The notes: generated from the letters alone by a model not told the origin. A stretch of 64,000 nt of DNA from Acidimicrobiaceae bacterium (GCA_003138895.1 PLHJ01000006.1:1-64000); one strand, 5' to 3'. Positions 40,322 to 51,064 are shown, numbered from the stretch's first letter. A program made the numbers and translations.

Positions 40322-43300
40322 GCTGACCCGTTCGCTAAGTAGTCCGAGACGCTCACCACCACGTTTGCGGGCACCTTCCAGTTGGCGAGACCGATGTCGG
40401 GGTCATTGGCTGCGTTCGTTGCTCCACGCACGTAGTAATAGGTCATGCCACCGAGGTGTTGATGGGGGACGTAGTGGCGAAGGCGTGTCTTTAAGAAACG
40501 ATGAAGCGCGACGCTGTACAAGAGTCCTTGCAAGGGATAGCCGGACATAGCCATCTCGGGAATAAGGTTCAAAGCTCCGTAGTTGTCGCTAACTTTCAAG
40601 ACATTAGTTTTGTAGTCCACGACGACAAATCGTTGGTCCGCTCCGCTTCCAACTTGGGCGACGAGGTCAATACTGCCGGTGAGAAATCCCTCGAGCAGGC
40701 GAGGCTCGCGTACCGAGGTGTTGGCGATGTCTTCAAAAAACCTGCGGTAGGGACCTTCGGGATCGCCCTCTACGACCAACGCGCCGATCCCTCGTAGTCG
40801 GTCGTGCCCATCTTCATAAGTTCCTCTAAGCGGTAACGTGAACCGCATCTCCGACGTCACGCGCGTGGGACGAAGGCCACAAAACGAATCAAGACTGACG
40901 CCGTCAAAGAGATTGCCCATCGAACGTGTGAGAAGTTGACGCATAGAGCGAATCACGACGCCATTGAGTTCGTGATCATCGGCGGTGCTGAGGCGATATT
41001 TCTCGAGCGTTTCAATGACGAGTGCGTCTATTTCGTCGCTGGAACTGCGTAGGTGGCCGACGGCCTTTTCGAAAATTTCGTGGATGGCATTGCCGAGCAC
41101 GGGACCGCGAAGTCCGCCAAAGGCATCATCGCCTACGTTCGCGAGCAACGTGGACTCGTCCTCGTTGTCTTCCGCGTAGGCGCCAGAGTCGTAGGGAGCA
41201 CGCCCATCGTCGACGTCGCCAAAAGCGTGCGTGGTGTTATGGAGTGCCAGCGCGGAGTACGACCACCGTCGCAAATGCTCGGAAAGTATTGGCACGGGAC
41301 TGGGTGACGAGACGTACGAAGGGGGGCTGCTCGTTCGCTGCAGCGGCGCCTCGACAAACTCACTCGTTCGAACTTCGGTCCAGGTGGGAAAGGCTCTTCC
41401 CGGAGAGGAGCTACCGCGGATTTCTTCGCGTAGGGCGTCGGAAAGTAGGCGCCACTGGTTGAGCGCCGTGATTTCCTTCTCCGTACCGAGGACGCTTTGG
41501 ATAGATTCGTCCGGGCCGATTAGGTGTTTATCCAACTCACTTCGCCACGCAATGAGTCGTTGTTCAGCCCTGGTGAGGGCTACGTAGATGAGTCGACGCG
41601 AGTCGTCTCTCGAAGAACGAGCCGCACGAGGGTCCAACGTCGCATCGCTACTGACCAAACTCGCCGTGTCAATGACGCGCTGGGATCCATTGGTCCACGA
41701 TGAGATGCCGTTAGAAGGTTTCTTGCTCAAACGTTCGATCTGGGGCACTAAGACAACTGGAAACTCCAATCCTTTCGCAGCGTGAATCGTCATGATGCGC
41801 ACCGCACCTTCAGAACTTTCGATTCGGCGCTGCACCGCTTCGCCGTTACTGAATTGCTGGCTTTCGCGCATCCGCTCTTCGATCCACTCATACGCTTCCT
41901 GGGGCGTGGCACCCAGCGTGAGGTTGTCGCCCATGAGCTCCAATACGTGCTCTAGATCGGTCCAGTTGCGCTGACCCGTGCTCGTAGCGAGTACCACTGC
42001 CATCGTGGGCCCATCGAGTAGTCGTCGCTGAAAACTGCTGACGCTTTCAAGTTCGAGCGCTCGAGCAAGGTTCGAGAGGACCTCATGTTCGTGATGGCGA
42101 AACCACGTGGCAGCCAACACATTGGTTCGTCGAACGTTGGTCGGTTGACACAGGGCCCATAGAAGCCAGCGGATTTGTCGCGCGGCTTCGGCCTCAAAAA
42201 TTGGAAGCGACCTCACGGTTACTGTTCGAATGTTGGCTCGCTCAAGTTTTTCGGCCAGAAGTTCCATGAACCAACCGCCTCGACAGAGAATGGCAATCTC
42301 CTCGGGATCTACGCGTTCGCTCGACGCTTCATCAAGCAAGGTCACCACCGTTCGAATGACGTCGTTAATGAGAACCGCAACGGTTCGTTGCTGATTCGTT
42401 TTTTCTTCGCCATCATGAACGATGTCACGGATTTCAAAGGAGCCCTCGTCATTATCGTGATGGGCGCTCGGCATGACGGGGACGTAATTGACGAGAGGCA
42501 AGTCACTGCCACTGGAAAAGTGCCATCCGGCGACGCCACCAATCTCGAAGAGGCTGTTGAGTTGGCGTAGCAGGTGCCCCTGCGAACGATAATTCAGCTG
42601 AAGTTCGTGCGTGGCACAGCGATCGCACGTCGCCACGTGAAGTTCGAGTTTTTGGAAAACCGTGACATCGCCGCCGCGGAAACTGTAAATAGCCTGCTTA
42701 GGATCGCCTACCGCAATTATGGGAACGGATGAGGGTCCGTTTCGAAAGAGGGACGTCAAGATATCCCACTGCACGACGTCGGTGTCTTGAAATTCGTCAA
42801 CGAGTACGAGCCCAAAGTGGTGACGCATACGCTCGACAAGCGAACCATCGTCGTCGAGTGTCTGTTGATAAAGATCAGCAATGAGGCTGTCGAAGCTGAT
42901 GACCCGTTCGAGCTCTTCGATTCGCTCCGCTACCCGTTCCGAGTCGCGCACGAGTGACAGGGCCGTCGTAACGACTTCGCTGGGAATTTCGTCTGGCACG
43001 TAGGCCACCTTGTCGAACCGAGATCCGCCAACCGAACTCGTTGCGGCCAGCGCACTTTGCAGCATTCTCGAAAGTTTGGTTGCGTTTTTGACAGTGCCTT
43101 TGCCTTGGAGACTCTGCATCAGTCGTTGGAGTGCGTCGGGTTGGGAGCGGGCGTAGTCCGTGATCGACAAGGCAACCGCTCGCTCAAAGATCTGATTTGA
43201 AGATTGTGCTTCTCGTTCATCACTTTGTCCGACCAGGGAAGCAAACGAGTGCAGAGTTCGAGCATTCGCGTCGTCGAGCGTCTGAAGCACCCGGATTTGA

Positions 43301-43686
43301 CGGTCGAGCATGTCCGAAAGTTCCCTTGGGCCGTAGGAACGTCGAAGGCCCTGAACCCACTGGGCATTCATCAGTTCATCCCACTGCTGAGAGGTTCGAA
43401 GTGGATTGATGACGAGGCGATTGCCAGCCTCGGACGTAAGCGCGCGGAGCACTTCACCGAATTCAATGACGCGTTCACGCAAACGATATTTCAATTCGCT
43501 AGCGGCGTTCTTCGTAAATGTTACGAGCAACACCTGGCTAGCGTCGTGGTGGGGCTCTTCAATGAGCCACCGGGCCGCGAGGTGGGTGACCATCCAGGTT
43601 TTGCCCGTTCCGGCACTCGCCGACAATAAAAGGACATCGTCGATCGCGCTGATTGGCGTCGTGAACGGTTCAAAGGTCTTTGCCAT
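40318..43686 (-). CDS. recB: Exodeoxyribonuclease V beta subunit (UvrD-type helicase + nuclease)
   Basis: LSASAGTGKTWMVTHLAARWL; VDEFQDTDVVQWDIL; nuclease motif FVVVDYKTNVLK. Confidence 0.92.
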   Translation of the reverse strand: MAKTFEPFTTPISAIDDVLLLSASAGTGKTWMVTHLAARWLIEEPHHDASQVLLVTFTKNAASELKYRLRERVIEFGEVLRALTSEAGNRLVINPLRTSQQWDELMNAQWVQGLRRSYGPRELSDMLDRQIRVLQTLDDANARTLHSFASLVGQSDEREAQSSNQIFERAVALSITDYARSQPDALQRLMQSLQGKGTVKNATKLSRMLQSALAATSSVGGSRFDKVAYVPDEIPSEVVTTALSLVRDSERVAERIEELERVISFDSLIADLYQQTLDDDGSLVERMRHHFGLVLVDEFQDTDVVQWDILTSLFRNGPSSVPIIAVGDPKQAIYSFRGGDVTVFQKLELHVATCDRCATHELQLNYRSQGHLLRQLNSLFEIGGVAGWHFSSGSDLPLVNYVPVMPSAHHDNDEGSFEIRDIVHDGEEKTNQQRTVAVLINDVIRTVVTLLDEASSERVDPEEIAILCRGGWFMELLAEKLERANIRTVTVRSLPIFEAEAARQIRWLLWALCQPTNVRRTNVLAATWFRHHEHEVLSNLARALELESVSSFQRRLLDGPTMAVVLATSTGQRNWTDLEHVLELMGDNLTLGATPQEAYEWIEERMRESQQFSNGEAVQRRIESSEGAVRIMTIHAAKGLEFPVVLVPQIERLSKKPSNGISSWTNGSQRVIDTASLVSSDATLDPRAARSSRDDSRRLIYVALTRAEQRLIAWRSELDKHLIGPDESIQSVLGTEKEITALNQWRLLSDALREEIRGSSSPGRAFPTWTEVRTSEFVEAPLQRTSSPPSYVSSPSPVPILSEHLRRWSYSALALHNTTHAFGDVDDGRAPYDSGAYAEDNEDESTLLANVGDDAFGGLRGPVLGNAIHEIFEKAVGHLRSSSDEIDALVIETLEKYRLSTADDHELNGVVIRSMRQLLTRSMGNLFDGVSLDSFCGLRPTRVTSEMRFTLPLRGTYEDGHDRLRGIGALVVEGDPEGPYRRFFEDIANTSVREPRLLEGFLTGSIDLVAQVGSGADQRFVVVDYKTNVLKVSDNYGALNLIPEMAMSGYPLQGLLYSVALHRFLKTRLRHYVPHQHLGGMTYYYVRGATNAANDPDIGLANWKVPANVVVSVSDYLANGSA

Positions 43687-46600
43687 TATCGCCGTCCCGC
43701 TTCATTTTGCGAAATGAATGGCGCAAAGTTGACGACACTCTTCGTTTGACGGTCGGCATATTTTGAATTGAGGTTCGCGAATCCTTGGCTAATCGGACGC
43801 TTGGTCGGGGTGATTTTTGCGAAGGAAAGTGGGCCGAAAATTTTCGTGAGCTCTGACGTGAAGGGAAACGGTTCGCCGGGTGAGAGTTCCTGCAAATTCT
43901 CGAAGGGCACGTCAAAGAACATCTGGCTGGACGTCATTGTTCTATCCCCGCGCTCGCCGTCGTGTGACGCCCAGAAATCATTGGGATTGCGAAAAAGGCC
44001 TGTCAATGTGGCCGCGGCGTTGGTGGCGCGAAAGAGGGGGATTGGTCGCACACTGGCTTGTTCGTAGAGACCCACGAGCGTCGACAACGACAACACGGCA
44101 TCTTCGCGGGTACCTTCAAAACGAATAACGAAAGCAGGATTGAGTTGGAACTCTCCAGAGGGGACTATGCCTTGGGCACTCGCATAGGACTCAACTCGTT
44201 CGGGCAGAAAGGAAGCCATTGTTGAACAACGACTGTCAGGAAAAAATGCCTTCAAGAAAGTGACGTCGAGTGCGTAGAGGAGGACATTTCGTGCGAGTCG
44301 TGAATTCGTCATAGGGCTCGGCACCACGTGACGGGTACAGAAATGGGTAGGGGCTCCATCAACATCCGAGTCTTCGACGTCTCGCCAGATCCACGAGGCG
44401 TCTCGCTGTACGTTGAGTTCGTCGTGTAGGGACGTCGAGATGCTGAGTGGCGAACCGTCGACGCTAAATAACGTGCTCGATTGGTCGTCGCTCTCCAACG
44501 GCTCGAAATCAGAAGCATCGTGCATTTCGTTGAAAGCGAAGAGATTTAAAAGATCGGTTTTGAATTCGGAGGACCAGAGCAACGAAGGAATGTCACCGGC
44601 GTAGCGTTCGTCACTTCGCATTTTGTTGCTCAGCAAAGTAGCGCGACGCGAAAAATTGTGGTCGTCATGATTGATGTCGTGGAAGCTGCTCGCGTCGGGA
44701 AGAAGTTCGCTGACCCGCTGTACGTACTGCTCGCGTAGCTGATACAGCATGAGAGTGCTGGGCGAGATTCGAGGGTAGCTTGCGTCGTCTTCAATTTGTT
44801 CTGGCACTGTCGATTGCAGGCCGGCGCGGATGAACTGGGCGAGCGGATCTCGAAGAAATGTCCGTAATTGACTGAGAGAGACGGTGGTGGCATCGTGCAC
44901 CCTTGGAGAAGAATCCGCGAGCGTCGTGAGATCCATTGAGGCGAGCGAACGAAATCGCGTGTCAAAGACACGCGGTGCTCCAGCAGCAGCAACAAAGGCG
45001 TGGCGAGGGCCTTGGCTAATGAGTTCGCTCGTCGTTACGTGTGTCACGTTTTGCAGAGCGTCTAAAAATTCATCGAGCGCAATGGACGGGCGAATGCTGC
45101 GACCAGTCTCGTCACTTCGGTCATTCCAAGTAATGATCAATCTTTCCGTGGCGCACAACGTCGCGGCGAGCAGAGCCCCCAGCAGAGCACAACGTTGGTC
45201 GGGATCGCCCAATCGTCGCTCTCGCATGGCGGGACGAGGAAGGGGAGCGGGGAAAATTTTGTCGTCGTCAAAACCCATTATGCAAATCACTTTGTACGGA
45301 GCGAAGGGCAGGCTTGAAGCATCGGAAACGACGACACCGCCGCGGCCAAAAACCCGTGTTTGCGTGCGCTGGTCGTCGAGCGACTGCCAAAATTGTTGAA
45401 ACTCTGTAAACGACAACGAAATGCCGGCGAGATTTTCTGACGAGTTGGTGAACAACGTATCGAGACGAGAAAGTGCTTGCTCGAGTGAGTCGTCGTCATC
45501 GTTGAGCGACAACTCGCGCATCCAGTCGCGTAAAGTTTCGAGCCACGTGGTGAGTGACTGTCGGACCGAACTGGTGCGCCGTGGCGCCTCGAGTTCCAGC
45601 AAGCGAAGCAGGGGAGCTACTTTGGCCAGCAAACTAGCGTCAGTTGCTTCGCCGAGTGGCCAGCCCGCGACCCGGCGGGACTTTTGGAGCGACGAGTCAT
45701 CGCTCAATTCTTGCCAGGTTGATTCGTTCGGGAGCAGTGTGGCGAGCGCGACGCGGTCAACAATTCGCTCCCAGGTTCCCGCCTCAACGTCACCCGTGAC
45801 GGCGAGTTTGTGTTGCGAGACGTTAAGCGCCTCTCGATGGCGGGCCGTTACGCCAAAAGAAAGGTGACCGTCTCTAACGAGTTGCCAGAGACGTTGCAGA
45901 TCCTCAAACTCAAGTTTCAGAGCTCGTGCGACACTCGGAAAAGCCAAAAAGTGTTGCATCTGTTCCAACGTGTCGTAATTGCCTATCAGGTGCAACAACG
46001 CAATTGACGCACCAAGACGATTAGCGAGTTGTGGGGAGGAATGCTCGGTCACTTCGTAACGAAGACGAGGCAGGCGAAGATCATCACCGCCGGTGCTCGC
46101 GGGATAGTTCCAGTAGCGATCGAGCAGGGGCTCGAAACAACCGAGGTCAGGGCTCACGATCAGCACTTCGTGGGGCTTGACGTCACCACTGCCCAAAATT
46201 TCAAAGAGCGCGTCTCGCAATTGTTCGCTTTGTCGCGCGTTGCCAATACAGCCGATTACCTGCACGGAAGCATCCAGGGACGCCGCGGTGTCGTGACTTC
46301 GTCCGCGTACATATTGTTGAAGGTTGTCCAGAAGAGACGCCGAAGTGGCGTGCGCCGGTTCTAAAAAATGCCAACGGCCTTTGTCCGGTGCGAGCAACGC
46401 CCACAGTGCGAAAGCCTCGTCCGCCTCTCGGGTCCACGAAAGGCGTGAGAAGTCGTCATGTTCTTCACGCTTAGTTTCAAGACGGTCTCGAACAGCCGCA
46501 ACCGACGGCGCTGGCACAAAGAGATCCACCGCACAGCGAGAACTGAGCGCAGCAATCAATGAGGTGAAACCTTCACCACCCGGAACGTTGGCCAATCCAA

Positions 46601-47174
46601 ATATTACGAGTCGCGGAGGTAGGTCGATTGGCAATGACGACGCGAGTATCTCTCGCACTTGACGCGACTGAATGGTGGGTCCATCGTTGACGAGGCCGAG
46701 CGCCTCGATGACGTTACGGATCTCCCCAGTGACGAGTTGGTTGTGGAGATCACAAAATAATTCGGGTCGCCATCGGGCAATTTCGTCGATACTTTCGGCT
46801 TGGGACCGCGCTTTAGAGAAGTCCACCCCGTGAGTGGTTTGGCTCTGGAGACGAAGAATTCGCAGCGTTAGAGCTTCGGTGCTCCAATCGGTCCAGGATT
46901 GTCCGTTCGCGTGAAGAGCCAATTGTTCGACATTGCGTACGAGTTCCGTCGGAAAGAGATAACGGAGATTTGCCGTGATGCCGTCGTCGATGGACGAAGG
47001 CGTTGGCGCTAGCGAAAGATTGGCGTCGAGCCACTGGCGAAGAGCCGAAGAGGGAAGTACCGTCCAGATGGGATCGAGCACGTCCTCACTTGGTTGGTGA
47101 AGTTGCTCAGCGAAGGCCTCGCAGAGTGTTTGCAAGGATTCGCCAACGTGAAAATTCAGACCGGGTGACACCAC
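43686..47174 (-). CDS. recC: Exodeoxyribonuclease V gamma subunit
   Basis: Position and size in recCBD order; GLNFHVGESLQTLCEAFAEQL; RVFGRGGVVVSDASSLPFAPYKVICIMGFDDDKIF. Confidence 0.88.
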   Translation of the reverse strand: MVSPGLNFHVGESLQTLCEAFAEQLHQPSEDVLDPIWTVLPSSALRQWLDANLSLAPTPSSIDDGITANLRYLFPTELVRNVEQLALHANGQSWTDWSTEALTLRILRLQSQTTHGVDFSKARSQAESIDEIARWRPELFCDLHNQLVTGEIRNVIEALGLVNDGPTIQSRQVREILASSLPIDLPPRLVIFGLANVPGGEGFTSLIAALSSRCAVDLFVPAPSVAAVRDRLETKREEHDDFSRLSWTREADEAFALWALLAPDKGRWHFLEPAHATSASLLDNLQQYVRGRSHDTAASLDASVQVIGCIGNARQSEQLRDALFEILGSGDVKPHEVLIVSPDLGCFEPLLDRYWNYPASTGGDDLRLPRLRYEVTEHSSPQLANRLGASIALLHLIGNYDTLEQMQHFLAFPSVARALKLEFEDLQRLWQLVRDGHLSFGVTARHREALNVSQHKLAVTGDVEAGTWERIVDRVALATLLPNESTWQELSDDSSLQKSRRVAGWPLGEATDASLLAKVAPLLRLLELEAPRRTSSVRQSLTTWLETLRDWMRELSLNDDDDSLEQALSRLDTLFTNSSENLAGISLSFTEFQQFWQSLDDQRTQTRVFGRGGVVVSDASSLPFAPYKVICIMGFDDDKIFPAPLPRPAMRERRLGDPDQRCALLGALLAATLCATERLIITWNDRSDETGRSIRPSIALDEFLDALQNVTHVTTSELISQGPRHAFVAAAGAPRVFDTRFRSLASMDLTTLADSSPRVHDATTVSLSQLRTFLRDPLAQFIRAGLQSTVPEQIEDDASYPRISPSTLMLYQLREQYVQRVSELLPDASSFHDINHDDHNFSRRATLLSNKMRSDERYAGDIPSLLWSSEFKTDLLNLFAFNEMHDASDFEPLESDDQSSTLFSVDGSPLSISTSLHDELNVQRDASWIWRDVEDSDVDGAPTHFCTRHVVPSPMTNSRLARNVLLYALDVTFLKAFFPDSRCSTMASFLPERVESYASAQGIVPSGEFQLNPAFVIRFEGTREDAVLSLSTLVGLYEQASVRPIPLFRATNAAATLTGLFRNPNDFWASHDGERGDRTMTSSQMFFDVPFENLQELSPGEPFPFTSELTKIFGPLSFAKITPTKRPISQGFANLNSKYADRQTKSVVNFAPFISQNEAGRR

Positions 47175-47249
47175 GTCACTATAGAAAGGTCCTGTGACGT
47201 TGGCTGAGCACTGTTCTTTGACGTTGACGAACGTAAGTAGGCTCTTTTA

Positions 47250-48473
47250 GTGCTCGAATCCCTAGACGGCGTCGTTACCGAGCCAATTCGAGTGGAACGG
47301 GCCGCCACGGGAGGCGCCGTGGGACGCCTCGATGATGGTCGCGTCGTCTTTGTACGCCACGCCTTGCCCGGTGAGCTCGTCCGCGTAACGATTAGCGAAA
47401 CGAATAAGAAGTTCCTTCGGGGCGAGGCGACGGAAATTCTCGAGGCGAGCGACCAACGAGTAGGGCCACCGTGTGCGTACGCTCACCCCTTTGGCTGCGG
47501 TGGTTGCGACTTGCAACACGCTTCGAGTGAAGCACAGGCTTCATGGAAACAGTCCATTGTGCACGAACACCTACGGCGGATCGCCGGGCTCGAGTTGGAT
47601 TTCTCCCTCACGGCACCTCCGTCGAAAGCCGAGGGTTCACGAACCCGTCTGCGTTGCGCGGTCGACGACGATGGTCAATTGGCGTTGCGAGGTTTTCGGT
47701 CGCACGACCTTGTTTCGCTTGATGAATGTTGGATCGCCGATGATCGTTTAAAGGAGGCCTTTGCGACATCGTGGACGGGCGCCGAAGAAGTCGAGTTGCG
47801 CGCCATTGGCGAAGCAGAGCCTTTCGCGGTAGTTCGCCGCGAAACCGCGCGAGGAACGCTGTTTGAAATTTGCTCACTACGAGGTGAACCACTAGACCCT
47901 TCAATGCAGTCATCGGTGGAAGTTCGAGGTCATCATTACCGTGTTGGGCCCAGGTCGTTTTGGCAATCACACCGTGACGCGCCAGGTCTTTTGGTGGACG
48001 TCGTCATGTCGATGGCGAACGTTGCAGAAGGAGATCACGTCGTTGATCTCTACAGTGGCGTGGGTCTTTTTGCGGTGCAATTGGCGAAGGAAGTGGGACC
48101 CCGGGGACGCGTGAGCGCGGTGGAGAATTCTGCTTACGCCGTGCGAGACGCGGCCGTCAATACCCAAGGTCTCGCCTCGGTGAAAGTTCGCGAATGGTCG
48201 GTCTCGCCGAGATCGGTCAATGACGCGGTCGTCTCGGACGACGTTGTAATCATGGACCCTCCACGAACGGGTCTTGCCAAGGGCGTTGCCCAGACGCTGC
48301 TACGCCGTGGTCCACGAAGAATTGTCTACGTCAGTTGCGATGCCGCGACGTTTGCGAGAGACCTCAAGGAACTGCTCGACGGAGGCTACGCACTTGGCGA
48401 TCTTCGAGCGTTTGACCTGTTCCCGATGACCGAGCACGTCGAACTCGTGGCCTTGCTTGACGCGACGAGTTAA
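47250..48473 (+). CDS. Class I SAM-dependent RNA (uracil-5-) methyltransferase, TrmA/RlmD-like
   Basis: TRAM-like N-terminus; C-x-H-P-F-G-CGGCDLQH cluster; DLYSGVGLFAVQLA; MDPPRTGLAKGV; VYVSCD. Confidence 0.9.
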   Translation: MLESLDGVVTEPIRVERAATGGAVGRLDDGRVVFVRHALPGELVRVTISETNKKFLRGEATEILEASDQRVGPPCAYAHPFGCGGCDLQHASSEAQASWKQSIVHEHLRRIAGLELDFSLTAPPSKAEGSRTRLRCAVDDDGQLALRGFRSHDLVSLDECWIADDRLKEAFATSWTGAEEVELRAIGEAEPFAVVRRETARGTLFEICSLRGEPLDPSMQSSVEVRGHHYRVGPRSFWQSHRDAPGLLVDVVMSMANVAEGDHVVDLYSGVGLFAVQLAKEVGPRGRVSAVENSAYAVRDAAVNTQGLASVKVREWSVSPRSVNDAVVSDDVVIMDPPRTGLAKGVAQTLLRRGPRRIVYVSCDAATFARDLKELLDGGYALGDLRAFDLFPMTEHVELVALLDATS

Positions 48474-48500
48474 ATAGGGCAAAGTGCAGTTGGAGGGTCC

Positions 48501-48812
48501 GTGGCTCGGATTCTCGAAGGAGGTTTCGTTTCGATGTCAATAAAACTCGATCACCACCACCGGCTCACTGTTCAAAAAATATTTGGCCATCCAATTAATC
48601 ACAACATCCAGTGGCACGACGTCATTTGTTTGATGGAACGATGTGGCCCCGTGCACGAGTCGCACCGTGGAAACTGGACCGTGATGATTGACTCCGAATT
48701 CCAAATGATTGGACGGGCGAGAGGACGTGACCTCACGGACGACGAAGTTGTGCGCGTGCGTCATCTACTGAGCGCGCTAGGCGTGACGCCCTCTGGGAGC
48801 GTGGCGGCGTAA
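48501..48812 (+). CDS. Small hypothetical protein, possibly HicA/dsRBD-like fold
   Basis: IKLDHHHRLTVQKIFGHPINHNIQWHDVICLMERCG..GNWTVMI; start may be ATG 48534. Confidence 0.55.
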   Translation: MARILEGGFVSMSIKLDHHHRLTVQKIFGHPINHNIQWHDVICLMERCGPVHESHRGNWTVMIDSEFQMIGRARGRDLTDDEVVRVRHLLSALGVTPSGSVAA

Positions 48813-48857
48813 CTCAGCTGCTTAAAAGATGTGGCAGTGCGAGTACCGTGATGGCCC

Positions 48858-49604
48858 ATGCCCCAATCGCTCCATTTGTTGTTGCCGCCGTCCGAAGGCA
48901 AACGTGACGGTGGCAGCGAACCTTTGAGTGATGGATGTTTTGATGAAGCGATGCGGGATGCTCGTAATGAGATACTGAAGACACTGGCGAACCTTTTCAA
49001 ATCAAAGCAAGATGTCGATTGGTCAAAAATCCTTCGAGTCCGCGGTGCGTTATTGGATCGCGCACTCCTCGCAACGAGTGCGTTGGTTGAGAACCGAGCG
49101 TTGGTGTTACCGGCGTGGCAGAGATATGACGGCGTGGTTTGGCAACACCTGGGTCCCGCGTCGCTTCGCGACGACGACCGGCGTCGCGTACTTGTTCCGT
49201 CGGCCTTGTATGGCGTCAACCGCGCCGATGATCCCGTCGCCGATTACCGTCTGACCTTTAAAGCATCCCTTGGTGACTTGGGTCCGCTCGCCACGTTTTG
49301 GCGGCCAACGTTGAGCAGTGTCATCGCGACGTACTGCAAGCAGGCAACGCTGGTAAATCTTTTGCCGAGCGAACATGCGCACGCCTTGGACCTCGAGTTG
49401 CTCGGCACTGAAGCGCGCGTCGTCAACGTCAGTTTTTCAAGTAGCGATGGTTCTCGAGCGATTGGTCACGAAGCCAAAGCGGCAAAGGGTAAATTTGCTC
49501 GATTTGTCTTGGAGAACGGTCTCGACAATGTGACAAAGTTTCGATGGTCCGGCTGGCGGGTAAAAGCGAAGGACGACAACATTGCTCTTCGCGCTCCCAA
49601 GTAA
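48858..49604 (+). CDS. YaaA family peroxide-stress-type protein
   Basis: LLLPPSEGKRDGG; YDGVVWQHLG; VLVPSALYGVNRADDPVADYRL. Confidence 0.85.
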   Translation: MPQSLHLLLPPSEGKRDGGSEPLSDGCFDEAMRDARNEILKTLANLFKSKQDVDWSKILRVRGALLDRALLATSALVENRALVLPAWQRYDGVVWQHLGPASLRDDDRRRVLVPSALYGVNRADDPVADYRLTFKASLGDLGPLATFWRPTLSSVIATYCKQATLVNLLPSEHAHALDLELLGTEARVVNVSFSSSDGSRAIGHEAKAAKGKFARFVLENGLDNVTKFRWSGWRVKAKDDNIALRAPK

Positions 49605-49644
49605 TTCAATTGACCAAATAATGGCTTAGGCCTACGCTTCATTC

Positions 49645-50127
49645 GTGCGCGTAGTCGTTCAACAAAATCTCAGTACGAAGACAATTTTCACCTTGTTGGC
49701 GGTCGTTGCCATTGTTGAACCCGTCACCGTGTTCACAATCGTTCTGTTTAATCACGCTCCAGCGCTGGGCCTCATTGTCGCTTCTCTCGTGACGCTTTTG
49801 TTGTGGTCAATTACGTCGCTGGCGATACGCGTGGTTATTCGTGTCGTCCGTGACGTGCCGGATGAACCAGTACTCGAAATTGTTTACGGAGCGGGCTTGC
49901 ATATCACGCAGCGTTTTACCAAGAGCCAGATTGAAACCGTGAGCGAAGTTGACATCAACCCTTTGTCGTCGGGCGGCTGGGGCTACCGCGGCTCACTTCG
50001 CCTGATAAAGCAAGCAAGTCTCATCACACGAAAGGGCCCCGGGGTCGAACTTGGTCTCACGGGTAACCGCCGGTTTCGCGTGACGGTTGACAATCCTCGC
50101 CAATTCGTCGACGCGCTGGAGACGTAG
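49645..50127 (+). CDS. Membrane-anchored hypothetical protein (two TM + PH-like domain)
   Basis: Two hydrophobic segments then GAGLHITQRFTKSQIETVSEVDINPLSSGGWGYRGS. Confidence 0.6.
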   Translation: MRVVVQQNLSTKTIFTLLAVVAIVEPVTVFTIVLFNHAPALGLIVASLVTLLLWSITSLAIRVVIRVVRDVPDEPVLEIVYGAGLHITQRFTKSQIETVSEVDINPLSSGGWGYRGSLRLIKQASLITRKGPGVELGLTGNRRFRVTVDNPRQFVDALET

Positions 50128-50306
50128 ATGAACGCTGTGTGAACTGGAACGTCGTTGCTGCGCGTTTCATGGTCGCATCTCGTTGCTCCATGACTTATGG
50201 CCCTGATTGAGGCGGACACGATGTCAGAGCGCTGAGTTATCTTTCGGTTGGTCACAACGTGCTGCTTGCCAAATTGGTGTTTCGGTCTTGGGCTTAAAGG
50301 ATAGCA

Positions 50307-50675
50307 ATGCGCCTTATGCCCTTCTCAGATGATCTTTCGTCACCGACAATTGGTTTAAAGCAGCCCTTTGCGCAAGACTCGACCGCGCTGCGCATTGACG
50401 ATCACGCGTCGTCAAAGAGTCGCCGGCAACATTCGGCGAGAGATTATTTTGATGCATCCCTTCAGTCGATGCCCCTGGTGCAAGTGGAAATGCTTTCTCG
50501 TATTGAGTCACTGGTGTGGGCCAACATTGACTTGCTCTCGATGATTGAGTGGCGAGCGCTCCGCGCACAAAACTCCGAAAAATCATCGGACGGCTTCGAA
50601 GGAGTGCCGGATTTTGTTCACCGGTTTGAATCGAGCGACCCTACGTCGCCAAACCCGACTCTTCGTTTGCTTTAG
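50307..50675 (+). CDS. Hypothetical protein, no recognisable family
   Basis: 122-aa ORF in a gap, tail-to-tail 4-nt overlap with next gene. Confidence 0.4.
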   Translation: MRLMPFSDDLSSPTIGLKQPFAQDSTALRIDDHASSKSRRQHSARDYFDASLQSMPLVQVEMLSRIESLVWANIDLLSMIEWRALRAQNSEKSSDGFEGVPDFVHRFESSDPTSPNPTLRLL

Positions 50676-51064
50676 GAACTAGCGAGCGTTGTTGGCACGA
50701 CGAACGTCGTCGTCGTGGTTGCGACGGGTAGTTCTGAAATGAGAGCCCTAATGGCTTTTTGCCGCGCCGAGACGGCGGACGTGACGTCATTGCTGAATTG
50801 AGTAATGGCGGCGTACTGGTCGCTTGGATCTTGGGCCGCGTTCATGGCTGCGTTGTAGTTATCCGTGGCGGCTTTGATCGCGCCTTCAAAAACCCGGTTG
50901 ATGCAACTAAGCGCGTCGCTGTAGTTCGAATAGTTGGTAAGACACGTCGTGTAGGGATTCTTGGGGGATACTGACGTCGCGGCGCTCGCCGAAAGTGACG
51001 CGCCCGCCACGAGACCAACGCTCAGTACGGCAATAGAAAGTGCTCGCGTGACAACGTGTTTCAT
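50672..51064 (-). CDS. Small secreted protein (Sec signal peptide)
   Basis: MKHVVTRALSIAVLSVGLVAGASLSASAA; mature part with two Cys and helical region. Confidence 0.7.
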   Translation of the reverse strand: MKHVVTRALSIAVLSVGLVAGASLSASAATSVSPKNPYTTCLTNYSNYSDALSCINRVFEGAIKAATDNYNAAMNAAQDPSDQYAAITQFSNDVTSAVSARQKAIRALISELPVATTTTTFVVPTTLASS

